Assembly: GCF_029478665.1 (NCBI RefSeq)
Contig: NZ_JARPQB010000027.1
Location: forward strand, 64,025-121,630
Direction: 5' to 3'
DNA: 57,606 nt
DNA from: Pseudomonas entomophila
Lineage (GTDB): Bacteria > Pseudomonadota > Gammaproteobacteria > Pseudomonadales > Pseudomonadaceae
Under the pieces are notes generated by a model. That model ran no database searches. It saw nothing but the letters and a program-made list of their open reading frames with translations, and was not told the origin of the DNA. Each line of letters opens with the position of its first letter. Position 1 is the stretch's first letter. Positions 17,083-25,616 of this stretch are shown here, one piece after another. The position numbers were made by a program, and so were the translations under genes.

Positions 17083-18015
17083 TCAGGCCTTGCCGAGCAA
17101 CCGCGCCAGCCCTTCGGTGAACGGCGTCGGCGCGGGGAACTCGAACCGCGCCAGCAACCGCGCGTTGTCTGCCCGGGAATGGCGGATATCCCCGGAACGC
17201 GCCGGCCCATGGCTGACCGCTGGCAGCGTGCCAACCACCTGTTCCAGCGCCGACAGCAACTGGTTCAGCGAAGTCGCCTGGTTCAAACCGATATTCACCG
17301 CGCCCTCTTCGACCGCATCCTGCTCAAGGGCCTGGACCATCACCTGGACCAGATCCCCGACATAGAGGAAGTCACGAGTCTGCTCGCCATCGCCGAACAC
17401 GGTGATCGGCTGACCGGCCAGGGCGCGCTCACAGAAGATGCTGATCACCCCGGAATACGGCGAGGACGGATCCTGCCGCGGCCCGAAGATATTGAAGAAG
17501 CGCAATACCACCGGCTCCAGCCCATGCTGGCGACGATAGAAATCCAGGTACTGCTCGCTGGCCAGCTTGTCCACCGCATAGGGGGTCAGTGGCGCCTTGG
17601 GAGTGTCCTCGACGATGGACTGACCCTCGCCGTTGTTGCCATACACCGCCGCGCTGGAGGCGAACAGCACGCGGCGCACGCCATTCAGGCGCATGGCCTC
17701 GCACACGTTGAGGGTGCCGATGAAGTTGCTCTGGTGGGTCTTGACCGGGTCTTCCACCGATGCCTGCACCGAAGCCACCGCCGCCAGGTGCACCACGGCC
17801 CGGCAACCGGCGGCGGCGCGAGCTACCAGGGCCGCGTCGGCGACATCGCCTTCGAGCAGTTCAAGCTGCGGATGACCGAGCTGGAGGTTCTCGCGCTTGC
17901 CAGTGGACAGGTCGTCGAGGATGCGCACCGCGTAGCCTTTTTCCAGCAACGCATCGCACAGGTGGGAGCCAATGAAGCCGGCACCGCCGGTGATCAGGAT
18001 GGGGGCATCAGCCAT
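17083..18015 (-). CDS. NAD-dependent sugar-nucleotide epimerase/dehydratase
   Basis: 310 residues, extended short-chain dehydrogenase. The Rossmann motif ITGGAGFIGSHLCDALL is near residue 7. The catalytic Ser plus YxxxK are in SSAAVYGNN and TPYAVDKLASEQY, and FNIFGPRQDPSSPYSGVIS is near 170. This is the UDP-glucose/GlcNAc 4-epimerase-like group. It likely supplies a sugar for surface polysaccharide. It overlaps the next gene by eight bases, so the two are one leftward operon. Confidence 0.85.
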   Translation of the reverse strand: MADAPILITGGAGFIGSHLCDALLEKGYAVRILDDLSTGKRENLQLGHPQLELLEGDVADAALVARAAAGCRAVVHLAAVASVQASVEDPVKTHQSNFIGTLNVCEAMRLNGVRRVLFASSAAVYGNNGEGQSIVEDTPKAPLTPYAVDKLASEQYLDFYRRQHGLEPVVLRFFNIFGPRQDPSSPYSGVISIFCERALAGQPITVFGDGEQTRDFLYVGDLVQVMVQALEQDAVEEGAVNIGLNQATSLNQLLSALEQVVGTLPAVSHGPARSGDIRHSRADNARLLARFEFPAPTPFTEGLARLLGKA

Positions 18016-18892
18016 GTCGGTAGAAACGGTCCAGTAGAGGCGGCAGGCCGGCGCGCCAAGCGCGCGGCTTGATGCCAAAGGTGTGAAGGATCTTCTTGCA
18101 GGCCAGTACCGCGTGCTGCGGCTCTTCGCTGGCATCCGGGCGGGCGGCATGGGCCTGCGCGGTGGGTTGCTGCACGGCCAGCTGGCGCCACTGCACGGCC
18201 TCGGCGAGGATCGCCTGGCCCAGCGCCAGCGGCGTGGTGGCCTCGTTGCCGGCGTAGTGATAGGTGCCCCACAGCGGCGCCTTGCAGTCGAGCTGCTTGA
18301 GCACCGAGAGAATCACCCGGGCAGCGTCGTCCACCGGGGTCGGGTTGCCACGGCGGTCGTCGGCCAGCAGCAGTTCCTGGGGTTGTTCGGCGCGGGTCAG
18401 GAAGCGCCCGAGCGCGCCGTCCAGGCTTTCATCCAGCAGCCAGCCGAAACGCACCAGCACATGCTGTGGGCAGGTGGCGCGCACGCTCTGCTCGATGCGC
18501 CACAGGGCCTGGCCACGCAGGCCGAGCGGCACCGGTTCGTCCTTCTCGCTGTAGGCGGTGGCGCGCGAGCCATCGAACACGCGGTAGCTGGAGGGTTGCA
18601 CCAGCACGATCTCGTGGTGCTGGCACAGTTCGGCCAGCCGCTCCACCGCGCGCTCCTGCTGGGCCAGGCGTTGCTCGCTGACAGACTCGGCCTGGAACCA
18701 GTCGAAGTAGTACGCCAGGTTGACCAGCGCGTCGGGGCGGTGCTCGTCGAGCAGCAGCGTCAGGCTGGCCGGGTCCCAGCCGCCTTCCGGCGGGCGCGGC
18801 GCCAGGAACGCGATGTCTTCCTCGGCCCCGAGGCGAATCAGCGCTTGCCCGAGGGCATTGCCACCACCCAACAGCATCAGGCGCATACGCAT
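18008..18892 (-). CDS. Sugar-nucleotide reductase, RmlD-like
   Basis: 294 residues from ATG at 18892 (a second ATG is two codons later). The dinucleotide motif is MLLGGGNALGQALIRLG. RPDALVNLAYYFDWFQAE and VQPSSYRVFDGSR correspond to RmlD (dTDP-4-dehydrorhamnose reductase) regions. The usual catalytic YxxxK is not clear (LGLRGQALWRIEQ occupies that place), so enzymatic activity is uncertain. It is co-transcribed with the epimerase. Confidence 0.7.
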   Translation of the reverse strand: MRMRLMLLGGGNALGQALIRLGAEEDIAFLAPRPPEGGWDPASLTLLLDEHRPDALVNLAYYFDWFQAESVSEQRLAQQERAVERLAELCQHHEIVLVQPSSYRVFDGSRATAYSEKDEPVPLGLRGQALWRIEQSVRATCPQHVLVRFGWLLDESLDGALGRFLTRAEQPQELLLADDRRGNPTPVDDAARVILSVLKQLDCKAPLWGTYHYAGNEATTPLALGQAILAEAVQWRQLAVQQPTAQAHAARPDASEEPQHAVLACKKILHTFGIKPRAWRAGLPPLLDRFYRHG

Positions 18893-19035
18893 AGAGTCAA
18901 CAGGTCCGCTCAGGTCGAAGGAGGAAAGGGGCCATTTTGCGGTTTCCGCGAGGGGAAGTCCAACGCCTGCAAAGTAATGCCCCTCAGCCCTTCCCAACCG
19001 CCATCGTCAGTGCAAGGCATCGCCCACCCATGCAT

Positions 19036-19497
19036 TCAAGTTACGTTGTACTGGGAGAGTTCCCGTGCCAACGCCGCAAGTTCCTGATCATTCGCCCGTT
19101 TCCAGTCGTGAGAGGAGACATAGCCTTCATATCTTTCAAAGTACTTGTCGACACTCGACGATATTTTCCTGAATTCACTTCCGTTGCCCGTGCCGTGAAG
19201 AGGAAACAATTTGGCATGCAGGTGATCGATGCCATAGCCTTCGAAGATCATGGCGGTACGCCCGACATCGTCCAGTACCGAATCGAGCAAACGTGCCACT
19301 CGCTTGGCGGCAATGACCAGTTCACTCAGCACGTCATCTTCCTGATCGAATATATAACTTGAACGATGAATCTTGGGGATCACCACCGTTGCCCCACGGG
19401 TGTTTGGGAATATCGAAAGAAACGCCATATGTTTGTCGTCTTGCCAGAAGACATGAGCAGGGGATCGGCCCTCAACGATTTCGCAAAAAATACACAT
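19036..19497 (-). CDS. HIT-family hydrolase, possible MccH-like partner
   Basis: 153 residues. The N-terminus MCIFCEIVEGRSPAHVFW and the core RGATVVIPKIHRSS are HIT-like. The histidine-triad segment at residues 92-96 reads HLHAK, so the third His is replaced by Lys while the nucleophilic middle His remains. HIT enzymes split nucleotide phosphoramidates and related bonds. Its ATG is three bases after the stop of the MccB-like gene, so the two are coupled. In microcin C-type clusters a HIT phosphoramidase (MccH) gives self-immunity, which is the suggested role. A general nucleotide hydrolase is the alternative. Confidence 0.75.
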   Translation of the reverse strand: MCIFCEIVEGRSPAHVFWQDDKHMAFLSIFPNTRGATVVIPKIHRSSYIFDQEDDVLSELVIAAKRVARLLDSVLDDVGRTAMIFEGYGIDHLHAKLFPLHGTGNGSEFRKISSSVDKYFERYEGYVSSHDWKRANDQELAALARELSQYNVT

Positions 19498-19500
19498 GGG

Positions 19501-20451
19501 TCAGTCTCCTTCCCCTGAACAATTGAATCCTCTGGAATCCCATCGGGCCACGGTGGTCTTCTGTTGGCCAAACGTGCGCCTCGCCAGGGAAGCGATCAAG
19601 TTTGCGCTCAATATCGAAGCCAGCGAGAAATTCATCGGGCCATAACTGGGCATGATTGCGCTAGGTAACGCCGACCATTGTTCGCTCTCCGCCAACCGGG
19701 CAGCCGCTTCTATCTGCTGGCAATCCTCGGGAAGGAAGTGGAACGAAGCACTCAGGTGGTGAAGGTAGCCTCCCGCCACCACAGGCACACCGCATGCCTT
19801 GGCAATTTTCCAGCCATTGCGCGCCAGGCTCGGAGGGTTGTCGGCAGTAATGGCAACACCTTGCACATTCTCAATGGCCATTTCACGCAGTTCGTCTAGC
19901 TGTGCGCTGCGATCCAGGCAGATGACATCAACCCCATCAAAGCGCGCTTCAAGAGCCCGCTTGAGCACATCGACCTTTTTTTGCCCAACATCGGCCAGTG
20001 TCCAGAACACTTGGCGGTTCAAATTGCTCCGCTCGATGACATCAGCGTCTATCAACAGGAACTGTCGCACCCCCGCCCCCGCCAGCAGCATGCAGATGGA
20101 ACTGCCGATCCCGCCACATCCCACCACCATGACCCTGCTGCGCCGCAATGTTGCGATATCGCTGATGACGTCATCACATTGCCTGGCAGAACACAGCAAG
20201 TAACTGACCGTTCGGCTGGTGTCCGGGTTCGCCAACAGGTCCAATACCTGGTTGACCTCATGCGGCTGCCCTGCCACCAAGGCTCCGGTATCGACCAGGG
20301 CCCGATGCAAGCCAAGCTCATCACCTTGAGCCGCCCGGCTTATGCCAGCAGGGCCATTGATCAGGACTTGTCCATCCTGATATGAAAAAACAGTGGATGG
20401 AACAATCACGCCTACCGGCCTGTCGCCAGCAAAAAAGATCAAATCGTCCAT
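19501..20451 (-). CDS. E1-like adenylating enzyme, MccB type
   Basis: 316 residues. A poorly conserved N-terminal domain (1-100) precedes a ThiF/E1 fold: GCGGIG at 111-116, LIDADVIERSNLNRQVF at 133-149, DVGQKKVDVLKRAL at 154-167 and TADNP at 202-206. These line up closely with the McC7 enzyme MccB (NLTRQVLFSEDDVGKNK and SADHP there). Unlike MccB it has no CxxC pairs, so the structural zinc is lost. MccB adenylates the C-terminal Asn of a short peptide. Other peptide or carrier-protein substrates are possible. ATG at 20451 follows CAGGAC. Confidence 0.8.
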   Translation of the reverse strand: MDDLIFFAGDRPVGVIVPSTVFSYQDGQVLINGPAGISRAAQGDELGLHRALVDTGALVAGQPHEVNQVLDLLANPDTSRTVSYLLCSARQCDDVISDIATLRRSRVMVVGCGGIGSSICMLLAGAGVRQFLLIDADVIERSNLNRQVFWTLADVGQKKVDVLKRALEARFDGVDVICLDRSAQLDELREMAIENVQGVAITADNPPSLARNGWKIAKACGVPVVAGGYLHHLSASFHFLPEDCQQIEAAARLAESEQWSALPSAIMPSYGPMNFSLASILSANLIASLARRTFGQQKTTVARWDSRGFNCSGEGD

Positions 20452-20469
20452 GATAAGTCCTGAATGAAG

Positions 20470-20490
20470 TCAGGGGACCAAGTCCCCTGA
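20470..20490 (-). terminator. Perfect hairpin just upstream of the MccB-like gene
   Basis: The 9-base arms tcaggggac / gtcccctga are separated by three bases and end 19 bases before the start codon. No clear U-run follows. It could be a leaky terminator/attenuator between a precursor gene and the enzyme gene, as known between mccA and mccB, or an operator. Confidence 0.5.
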
Positions 20491-20509
20491 TTCTGAAGCT
20501 AGCCTAGGC

Positions 20510-20675
20510 TTTGTACGAAAAGTGCCTGCGCGACGATCATGCTGCGTTGAAAACAGGCTGGTGCGCCAGCCCGGTCGGAATGCTCATTGACAACCAGTCA
20601 AGTCGTGCGCGACTCCGACCGTTCCTCGCCTGTTTTCGCCTTGCCTGATCGCCGCTCGGCGACTTTTCGTACAAA
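20510..20675. mobile_element. MITE-like element with 50-base imperfect terminal inverted repeats
   Basis: Both ends read TTTGTACGAAAAGT inward and stay similar for about 50 bases (both contain GAAAACAGGC near position 42). The 166-base element carries no gene. No clear target duplication was seen. It looks like a non-autonomous derivative of an insertion sequence and separates the small exported peptide gene from the MccB-like gene. Confidence 0.65.
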
Positions 20676-20686
20676 CCCAAATACTC

Positions 20687-20887
20687 TCAGTTACCGCACT
20701 GCGGCAGGAATCTGTAATTGATATCGCTGCAGCGCGAACGGTCGAAGTTTGCGGTGGTGGTCGAGTGAGGAATCAGCATCTGTTCCTTTGTGGTCAATTG
20801 CCCAGGTTCCTTCTCAAGCGATACGGACGCTTGAACCACTGGGGCACCTAGGGCAATGATTGCTGCGAAGCCGAGCATCTTTTTCAT
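20687..20887 (-). CDS. Small exported peptide ending in Asn
   Basis: 66 residues from ATG at 20887, six bases after GGAG (two further in-frame ATGs lie just upstream). The first 20 residues form a signal peptide (MKKMLGFAAIIALGAPVVQA). The mature 46 residues carry two cysteines and end LPQCGN. I recognise no family. It is under a Fur-like palindrome, so it may be iron-regulated. It lies upstream of the MccB-like gene on the same strand but is now separated from it by a MITE-like element. A C-terminal Asn is what MccB-type enzymes modify, but a signal peptide is not expected in such a precursor. Confidence 0.6.
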   Translation of the reverse strand: MKKMLGFAAIIALGAPVVQASVSLEKEPGQLTTKEQMLIPHSTTTANFDRSRCSDINYRFLPQCGN

Positions 20888-20908
20888 CATAAACTCCATT
20901 TAACTGAC

Positions 20909-20927
20909 GAGAACGATTATCGTTCGC
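20909..20927 (-). promoter_or_regulatory. Fur-box-like palindrome
   Basis: gagaacgattatcgttcgc matches 13 of 19 positions of the Fur consensus and contains the perfect 15-base palindrome gaacgattatcgttc. It lies 22 bases before the ATG of the small exported peptide, within the space shared with the divergent hydrolase gene, so it could affect both. Confidence 0.5.
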
Positions 20928-21029
20928 GATTGATTCTATCGATATCCTCACCTGCGTCAAGGGTACGACTGCAAGGAATGCTCGACCGTCCTGTACTATC
21001 GGTTTCCAGACAACCACCAGGAGCAGGTG

Positions 21030-21869
21030 ATGGCCGTTGAGGTGAATGAAATGGACCGAACCAAGTGGCAATACGACGAACCCGCTCCCGGCATCGAGCG
21101 AATCATCGAAGAGGCCTTCGATGGTTACCACCAGCAAGCGCGCCTGCTAATGCCAGAACAGGAACGTGCGCCAGCAGCCTTCGTGATCGGCGGCGCCCGC
21201 TCAGATTTCACCCGGCTCAATCCGCTGCTGTACCGCTTGCAGCGCCAGGGCATCGGCTCGCTGACCGGCAACCTCTCCGGCCACAGCCTGGCAAGCGAGC
21301 CCGGGGCGAAGGACGCCTCGCTGGCCAGCAACCTGCAGGAGGCCCTGCGCTTCCAACAGCACCTAGACGCTCGCAGCGACACGGTGGTCGGCCACAGCCT
21401 GGGCGGCGCCATCGCCCTAAAGCTGGCCGCCCAGCGCCCGAGCGTGCGCAAGCTGGTGCTGATCTGCCCGGCGGTGTATCCCGATGCGGCCCATGACGCG
21501 CCCTTTGGCCCCGCGTTCACCGAAGCGATCCGCAAGCCGTTCGCCTTTCTCGATTGCGACAGCTACGCCTTCCTGCGTCAGTTCCAGGGCCGCGTGCTGC
21601 TGGTGATCGGCGAGTACGACGGGCTGAACTCGAAGGTCCATGGCCAGGGCGCCGGCACTTCGGCCGGCACCCGTCGACTGGCGGGCGTCGAGCGCTACAG
21701 CCCGATCCCCGAGGAAGTCACCCACGCCTTGCTGCGCTCGGTACCGGCGCCCCATGTGGAATGCCTGATGCTCACCAATTGCGACCACGGCATCGCCGCG
21801 CACCTGCGCGACCGGCCAGAGGTGGCGGACCAGGTGGCTGATGCGGTGAGTGCCTTCATCCTGGCGTGA
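21030..21869 (+). CDS. Alpha/beta hydrolase
   Basis: 279 residues from ATG at 21030 after GGAG. The nucleophile elbow GHSLGG is near residue 113. A possible acid lies in VLLVIGEYDGLNS near 195 and the His in CDHGIAAHL near 255, a complete-looking triad. The nucleophile region is followed by AIALKLAAQRPSVRKLVLICP as in serine esterases and lipases. The substrate is unknown. It is divergent from the Fur-boxed small gene and could be unrelated to it. Confidence 0.75.
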   Translation: MAVEVNEMDRTKWQYDEPAPGIERIIEEAFDGYHQQARLLMPEQERAPAAFVIGGARSDFTRLNPLLYRLQRQGIGSLTGNLSGHSLASEPGAKDASLASNLQEALRFQQHLDARSDTVVGHSLGGAIALKLAAQRPSVRKLVLICPAVYPDAAHDAPFGPAFTEAIRKPFAFLDCDSYAFLRQFQGRVLLVIGEYDGLNSKVHGQGAGTSAGTRRLAGVERYSPIPEEVTHALLRSVPAPHVECLMLTNCDHGIAAHLRDRPEVADQVADAVSAFILA

Positions 21870-21897
21870 CGCTTTTTCATTGGCCTGACACGACCTC

Positions 21898-21982
21898 TGT
21901 AGGAGCGGCTTCAGCCGCGATCACCCGTGCAGCGGGTGCCGGACACCGCGGTGTCCGCATCGCGGCTGAAGCCGCTCCTACA
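21898..21982. repeat. REP pair, variant core, inverted
   Basis: Units at 21898-21921 and 21959-21982 read tgtaggagcggcttcagccg plus cgat and its complement. This is a second REP subtype (ggcttcagccg instead of ccggctttgccgg). It lies between the convergent ends of the hydrolase and the regulator. A GC-rich palindrome (ggacaccgcggtgtcc) sits in the loop. Confidence 0.85.
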
Positions 21983-21994
21983 GACTGCGGTGGC

Positions 21995-22807
21995 TCACTC
22001 GATCTCGAACAACCCATTGCTGACCATCCCCGCACTCAGGCGGTCACGGATGTCGTCATCGATGCGTGGGTCATCAGGGCGGTACAGCTTGATCTGCCGA
22101 TAGGCATTGATGCGGTTGATCTCCTCGCCCAGGTACTCCCACACCACCCGGGTACACGCCGGGTTACGGCGGTCACCACTGGAAACCCCGGTCTTGAGGC
22201 CATTGAGGCGGCTGATGCGGCTCTTGAAGCTGGGGATGAGGATGGTCTGGCTCATCTCGTTGAAGGTCAGCGACTCGTAGTCAATCAGGAACATCCGGTC
22301 CTGCAGCTGGAATGCCGCGCCGAGGTAGCGGCAACGCACTTCGGCATGCTGGTCCAGGCCGGAGCTGCGCTCCTGACGCTCCTGGCGCTCGAACAGGAAA
22401 CTGCCGCGCTCCTCCCACAGGTGCACCAGCGACACCAGGATCGAACCCGGCACCGACATGCAGTTGGAATACTCGAAGTAATAGCCGCAGTAGCGCGACA
22501 GGTTGCCGGCTTCTTTATGCAGGGGCTTGAACAGTTCGCTGATCGGGTCGTCCTGCGGCCCAACGCGCTGCTCCTGGCTGCGCGCGCCAATCAGGCGGGC
22601 GAACTGTTCGTGGGGCAAGCCCAGCTCGTAGTCCTCCACGCCGAAGAAGTCGCCGATGCGCTTGAGGTTGTACGCCGTCGGGCGGCTTTGCCCGCTCAGG
22701 TACTTGTTGAATTGTGCCCGATTGATCGACAGCTGCCGGCAAACCTCGGAGATAGAGCGGTAGTGACTACAGGCGAATTTGAGGTTGACAGCGAAATGAT
22801 CGCCCAT
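21995..22807 (-). CDS. Cro/CI-type HTH transcriptional regulator
   Basis: 270 residues from ATG at 22807. A longer form from 22906 is possible; neither has a strong ribosome site. The N-terminal helix-turn-helix is ISEVCRQLSINRAQFNKYLSG followed by RPTAYNLKRIGDFFGV (about residues 18-56). The C-terminal 200 residues are an unrecognised sensory or dimer domain. It is divergent from the symporter gene across about 180 bases and may control it. Confidence 0.75.
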   Translation of the reverse strand: MGDHFAVNLKFACSHYRSISEVCRQLSINRAQFNKYLSGQSRPTAYNLKRIGDFFGVEDYELGLPHEQFARLIGARSQEQRVGPQDDPISELFKPLHKEAGNLSRYCGYYFEYSNCMSVPGSILVSLVHLWEERGSFLFERQERQERSSGLDQHAEVRCRYLGAAFQLQDRMFLIDYESLTFNEMSQTILIPSFKSRISRLNGLKTGVSSGDRRNPACTRVVWEYLGEEINRINAYRQIKLYRPDDPRIDDDIRDRLSAGMVSNGLFEIE

Positions 22808-22988
22808 GATGCGGGGGTCCAGGTGATGCGAGTGGTGCCATTCTAGCATCAAGTCGCACCAAAATTGAGCAACCCGCGAAATTGTAACCACAGTTGTCAT
22901 AGCCAACCATGCGCCCCCAATGAATAGCGGTGCGCCTGCCGCCCGCTGGTCTTTCCATGCGAAGAATAAGAATCGAGGTCATTTTCCA

Positions 22989-24431
22989 ATGCTCGAAGCA
23001 CTCAACGATTTCCTTTCGGGGAAACTTCTCATCGTGCTGATTGTCGGTCTCGGCAGCTACTTCACGATCCGCTCGCGGTTCGTCCAGTTCCGCCATTTCG
23101 GCCACATGTTCGGTGTCTTCAAGGAATCTCTTCGCGGCCAGGCAGGCCAACTGAGCTCGTTCCAGGCCCTGATGCTGAGCCTCGCCGGCCGCGTCGGCGC
23201 CGGTAACATTGCCGGTGTCGGTATCGCCGTGACCCTCGGCGGCCCAGGCGCCGTGTTCTGGATGTGGGTCACCGCGCTGGTGGGCATGTCCAGCAGCTTC
23301 TTCGAGTGCACCCTGGCCCAGGTCTACAAGCGCGCCGACGGCGACGGCCTGTACCGCGGCGGCCCGGCGTACTACATCCAGCACGGCCTGAAGCTGAAAA
23401 GCATGGCCATCGTGTTCTCGATCCTGCTGCTGGTCACCTATGGCTTCGCCTTCATCGGCCTGCAGTCGTACACCGTGACCCACTCGCTGCAGAACGCCTT
23501 TGCCTTCGATCCGAAACACACCGGTATCGTCCTGGCGGCCCTGCTGGCCCTGACCTTCATCGGCGGCATCAAGCGCATCGCCGCGGTGTCGGACCTGCTG
23601 GTTCCGGTCAAGACCCTGGCCTACATCGGCGTGACCCTGTACGTGATCGGCACCCAGATCGAACACGTGCCGGCCATGCTGGAAACCATCTTCAAGAGCG
23701 CCTTCGGCCTCGACCCGGCCTTCGGCGGCCTGCTTGGTAGCGCCATCGTCATGGGCGTGAAGCGTGGCGTGTTCGCCAACGAAGCGGGCCTGGGCAGCGC
23801 GCCGAACGTCGCCGCCGTGGCCGCCGTGAAGCACCCGGGCGCCCAGGGCGTGGTCCAGGCCTTCAGCGTGTTCCTCGACACCTTCGTGATCTGCACCTGC
23901 ACCGCGCTGCTGATCCTGCTGTCGGGCTTCTACACTCCGGGCTTCGAAGGTGACGGCATCGTCCTGACCCAGAACTCGCTGGCCGCCGTGGTCGGTGACT
24001 GGGGCCGCCTGTTCGTCAGCGTCGCGCTGTCGCTGTTCGTCTTTACCTGCATCCTCTACAACTACTACCTGGGCGAGAACAGCCTGCAGTTCCTCAGCCG
24101 CAACCGCGCCGTGCTGATGACCTTCCGCGGCCTGGTGCTGGCGCTGGTGGTGTGGGGTTCGACCCAGGACCTGTCGACCGTGTTCGCCTTCGCCGACATC
24201 ACCATGACCTGCCTGGCGTTCGTCAACCTGATCGCCCTGGCCATGCTGTTCAAGGTCGGCCTGCGCGTGATGCGCGACTACGACGCACAACGCAAGGCAG
24301 GCATCAAGCAGCCGGTGTTCGACTCCAGCAAGTTCGCCGACCTGGACCTGGACCGTGGCGCCTGGCCGGCCAATCCGCAGGCTGAAACAGCCACTGACAA
24401 AGCCGCCGCCCAGGCGCACGCTCAGCGCTGA
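22989..24431 (+). CDS. Sodium:alanine symporter, AGCS family
   Basis: 480 residues with about 11 membrane helices. The family signatures GRVGAGNIAGVGIAVTLGGP near residue 70 and GVKRGVFANEAGLGSAPN near 257 are clear. It imports alanine or glycine with Na+ across the inner membrane. ATG at 22989 is chosen because the 23 upstream in-frame residues are polar and unlike the family start (MLEALNDFLSGKLLIVLIVG). The C-terminus is a polar tail rich in Ala and Gln. Confidence 0.92.
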   Translation: MLEALNDFLSGKLLIVLIVGLGSYFTIRSRFVQFRHFGHMFGVFKESLRGQAGQLSSFQALMLSLAGRVGAGNIAGVGIAVTLGGPGAVFWMWVTALVGMSSSFFECTLAQVYKRADGDGLYRGGPAYYIQHGLKLKSMAIVFSILLLVTYGFAFIGLQSYTVTHSLQNAFAFDPKHTGIVLAALLALTFIGGIKRIAAVSDLLVPVKTLAYIGVTLYVIGTQIEHVPAMLETIFKSAFGLDPAFGGLLGSAIVMGVKRGVFANEAGLGSAPNVAAVAAVKHPGAQGVVQAFSVFLDTFVICTCTALLILLSGFYTPGFEGDGIVLTQNSLAAVVGDWGRLFVSVALSLFVFTCILYNYYLGENSLQFLSRNRAVLMTFRGLVLALVVWGSTQDLSTVFAFADITMTCLAFVNLIALAMLFKVGLRVMRDYDAQRKAGIKQPVFDSSKFADLDLDRGAWPANPQAETATDKAAAQAHAQR

Positions 24432-24496
24432 TATTCTCCCCTGCCCCAGTCGCCCCGTCCGTGGGCGGCTGACCTTTTCTTTGTCTTCGGGCCCCA

Positions 24497-24576
24497 TCGC
24501 CGGCAAGCCGGCTCCTACAGGGGATCGCCTCGCCCCAGGCATGCTTTGCACCTGTAGGAGCCAGCTTGCCGGCGAA
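24497..24576. repeat. REP pair, inverted
   Basis: Units at 24497-24519 and 24553-24576 face each other between the symporter stop and the asparaginase start. One mismatch separates the two arms (ccggctcc versus agctcc). Confidence 0.8.
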
Positions 24577-24605
24577 AGAACCCGACATCGCTACGGAATG
24601 TTTCC

Positions 24606-25595
24606 ATGCGTGTAGTCAAGAATCTTCTCGTCCTTTACACCGGTGGCACCATCGGCATGCTGCAGACCGCCGAAGGCCTCGCACCGGCCGGTGGCTTCGA
24701 CGCGCGCATGCGCGAGCACTTCGCCGCCTGCGGTGATGCACCGACGCTGCAATGGTCGCTGCGTGAACTGAACCCACTGATCGACAGCGCCAACATGCAA
24801 CAGGCCAACTGGCTGGCGATGCGCGACGCCATCGTCGAGGCGGTCGAGCGTGATGGCCACGATGGCGTGCTGGTGCTGCACGGCACCGACACCCTGGCCT
24901 ACAGCGCGGCGGCGTTGTCATTCCTGCTGCTGGGCCTGCCGGTGCCGGTGCTGCTGACCGGCTCGATGCTGCCTGCCGGCGCGCCGGACAGCGATGCCTG
25001 GGCCAACCTGCTTGGTGCCCTGAACCTGTTCGAAAGCGGCCTGGAAGACGGCGTGCAGCTGTACTTCCACGGCCAGTTGCTGCATGGCTGCCGCGCCTCC
25101 AAGCTGCGCAGCGAGGCGTTCGACGCCTTCACCGTACTACCTCGCCATCGTGAGGGCGAGCGCGCGCCTGAACTACCTACCCGCCTGGACTACCGCCAGC
25201 CACGCCAGCCGGTCAAGCTGGCGGTCATGCCGGTGTTCCCCGGGCTTGCCGCCGAACACCTGCGTGGCCTGTTCGACAGTGGCATCCAGGGCTTGGTACT
25301 GGAGTGCTACGGCAGTGGTACCGGGCCATCCGACGATCAGGCACTGCTCGACGCCCTGCACGACGCCCGCCAGGGTGGCGTGATGATCGTCGCCATCAGC
25401 CAGTGCCCGGAAGGTTCGGTGGTGTTCGACACCTACGCGGCCGGTAGCCGCCTGCGTGACACCGGGCTGGTCAGCGGGGGTGGCATGACCCGCGAAGCGG
25501 CACTGGGCAAGTTGTTTGCGTTGCTGGGCGCGGGGTTGGACGTGCAGGCGGCGGAGCATTGGTTCGCGCTGGACCTGTGCGGCGAGCGCGCCTGA
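24606..25595 (+). CDS. ansA: Cytoplasmic L-asparaginase, type I-like
   Basis: 329 residues, no signal peptide. The first threonine motif YTGGTIGMLQT is near residue 11 and the second catalytic segment VLHGTDTLAYSAAALSF near 90, followed by LTGSMLP. It hydrolyses asparagine to aspartate and ammonia. Lack of a signal and the early TGGTIG fit the cytosolic class. The family can also act on Gln, so substrate preference is not settled by sequence. Confidence 0.9.
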   Translation: MRVVKNLLVLYTGGTIGMLQTAEGLAPAGGFDARMREHFAACGDAPTLQWSLRELNPLIDSANMQQANWLAMRDAIVEAVERDGHDGVLVLHGTDTLAYSAAALSFLLLGLPVPVLLTGSMLPAGAPDSDAWANLLGALNLFESGLEDGVQLYFHGQLLHGCRASKLRSEAFDAFTVLPRHREGERAPELPTRLDYRQPRQPVKLAVMPVFPGLAAEHLRGLFDSGIQGLVLECYGSGTGPSDDQALLDALHDARQGGVMIVAISQCPEGSVVFDTYAAGSRLRDTGLVSGGGMTREAALGKLFALLGAGLDVQAAEHWFALDLCGERA

Positions 25596-25616
25596 CGCGC
25601 AAACGTTCCGTTCGCC

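Noticed and set aside
20687..20887. Firm call of this small gene as the microcin C-type precursor
   Set aside because: It ends in Asn, but it has a signal peptide and is far longer than known MccA peptides; kept only as a weak possibility.
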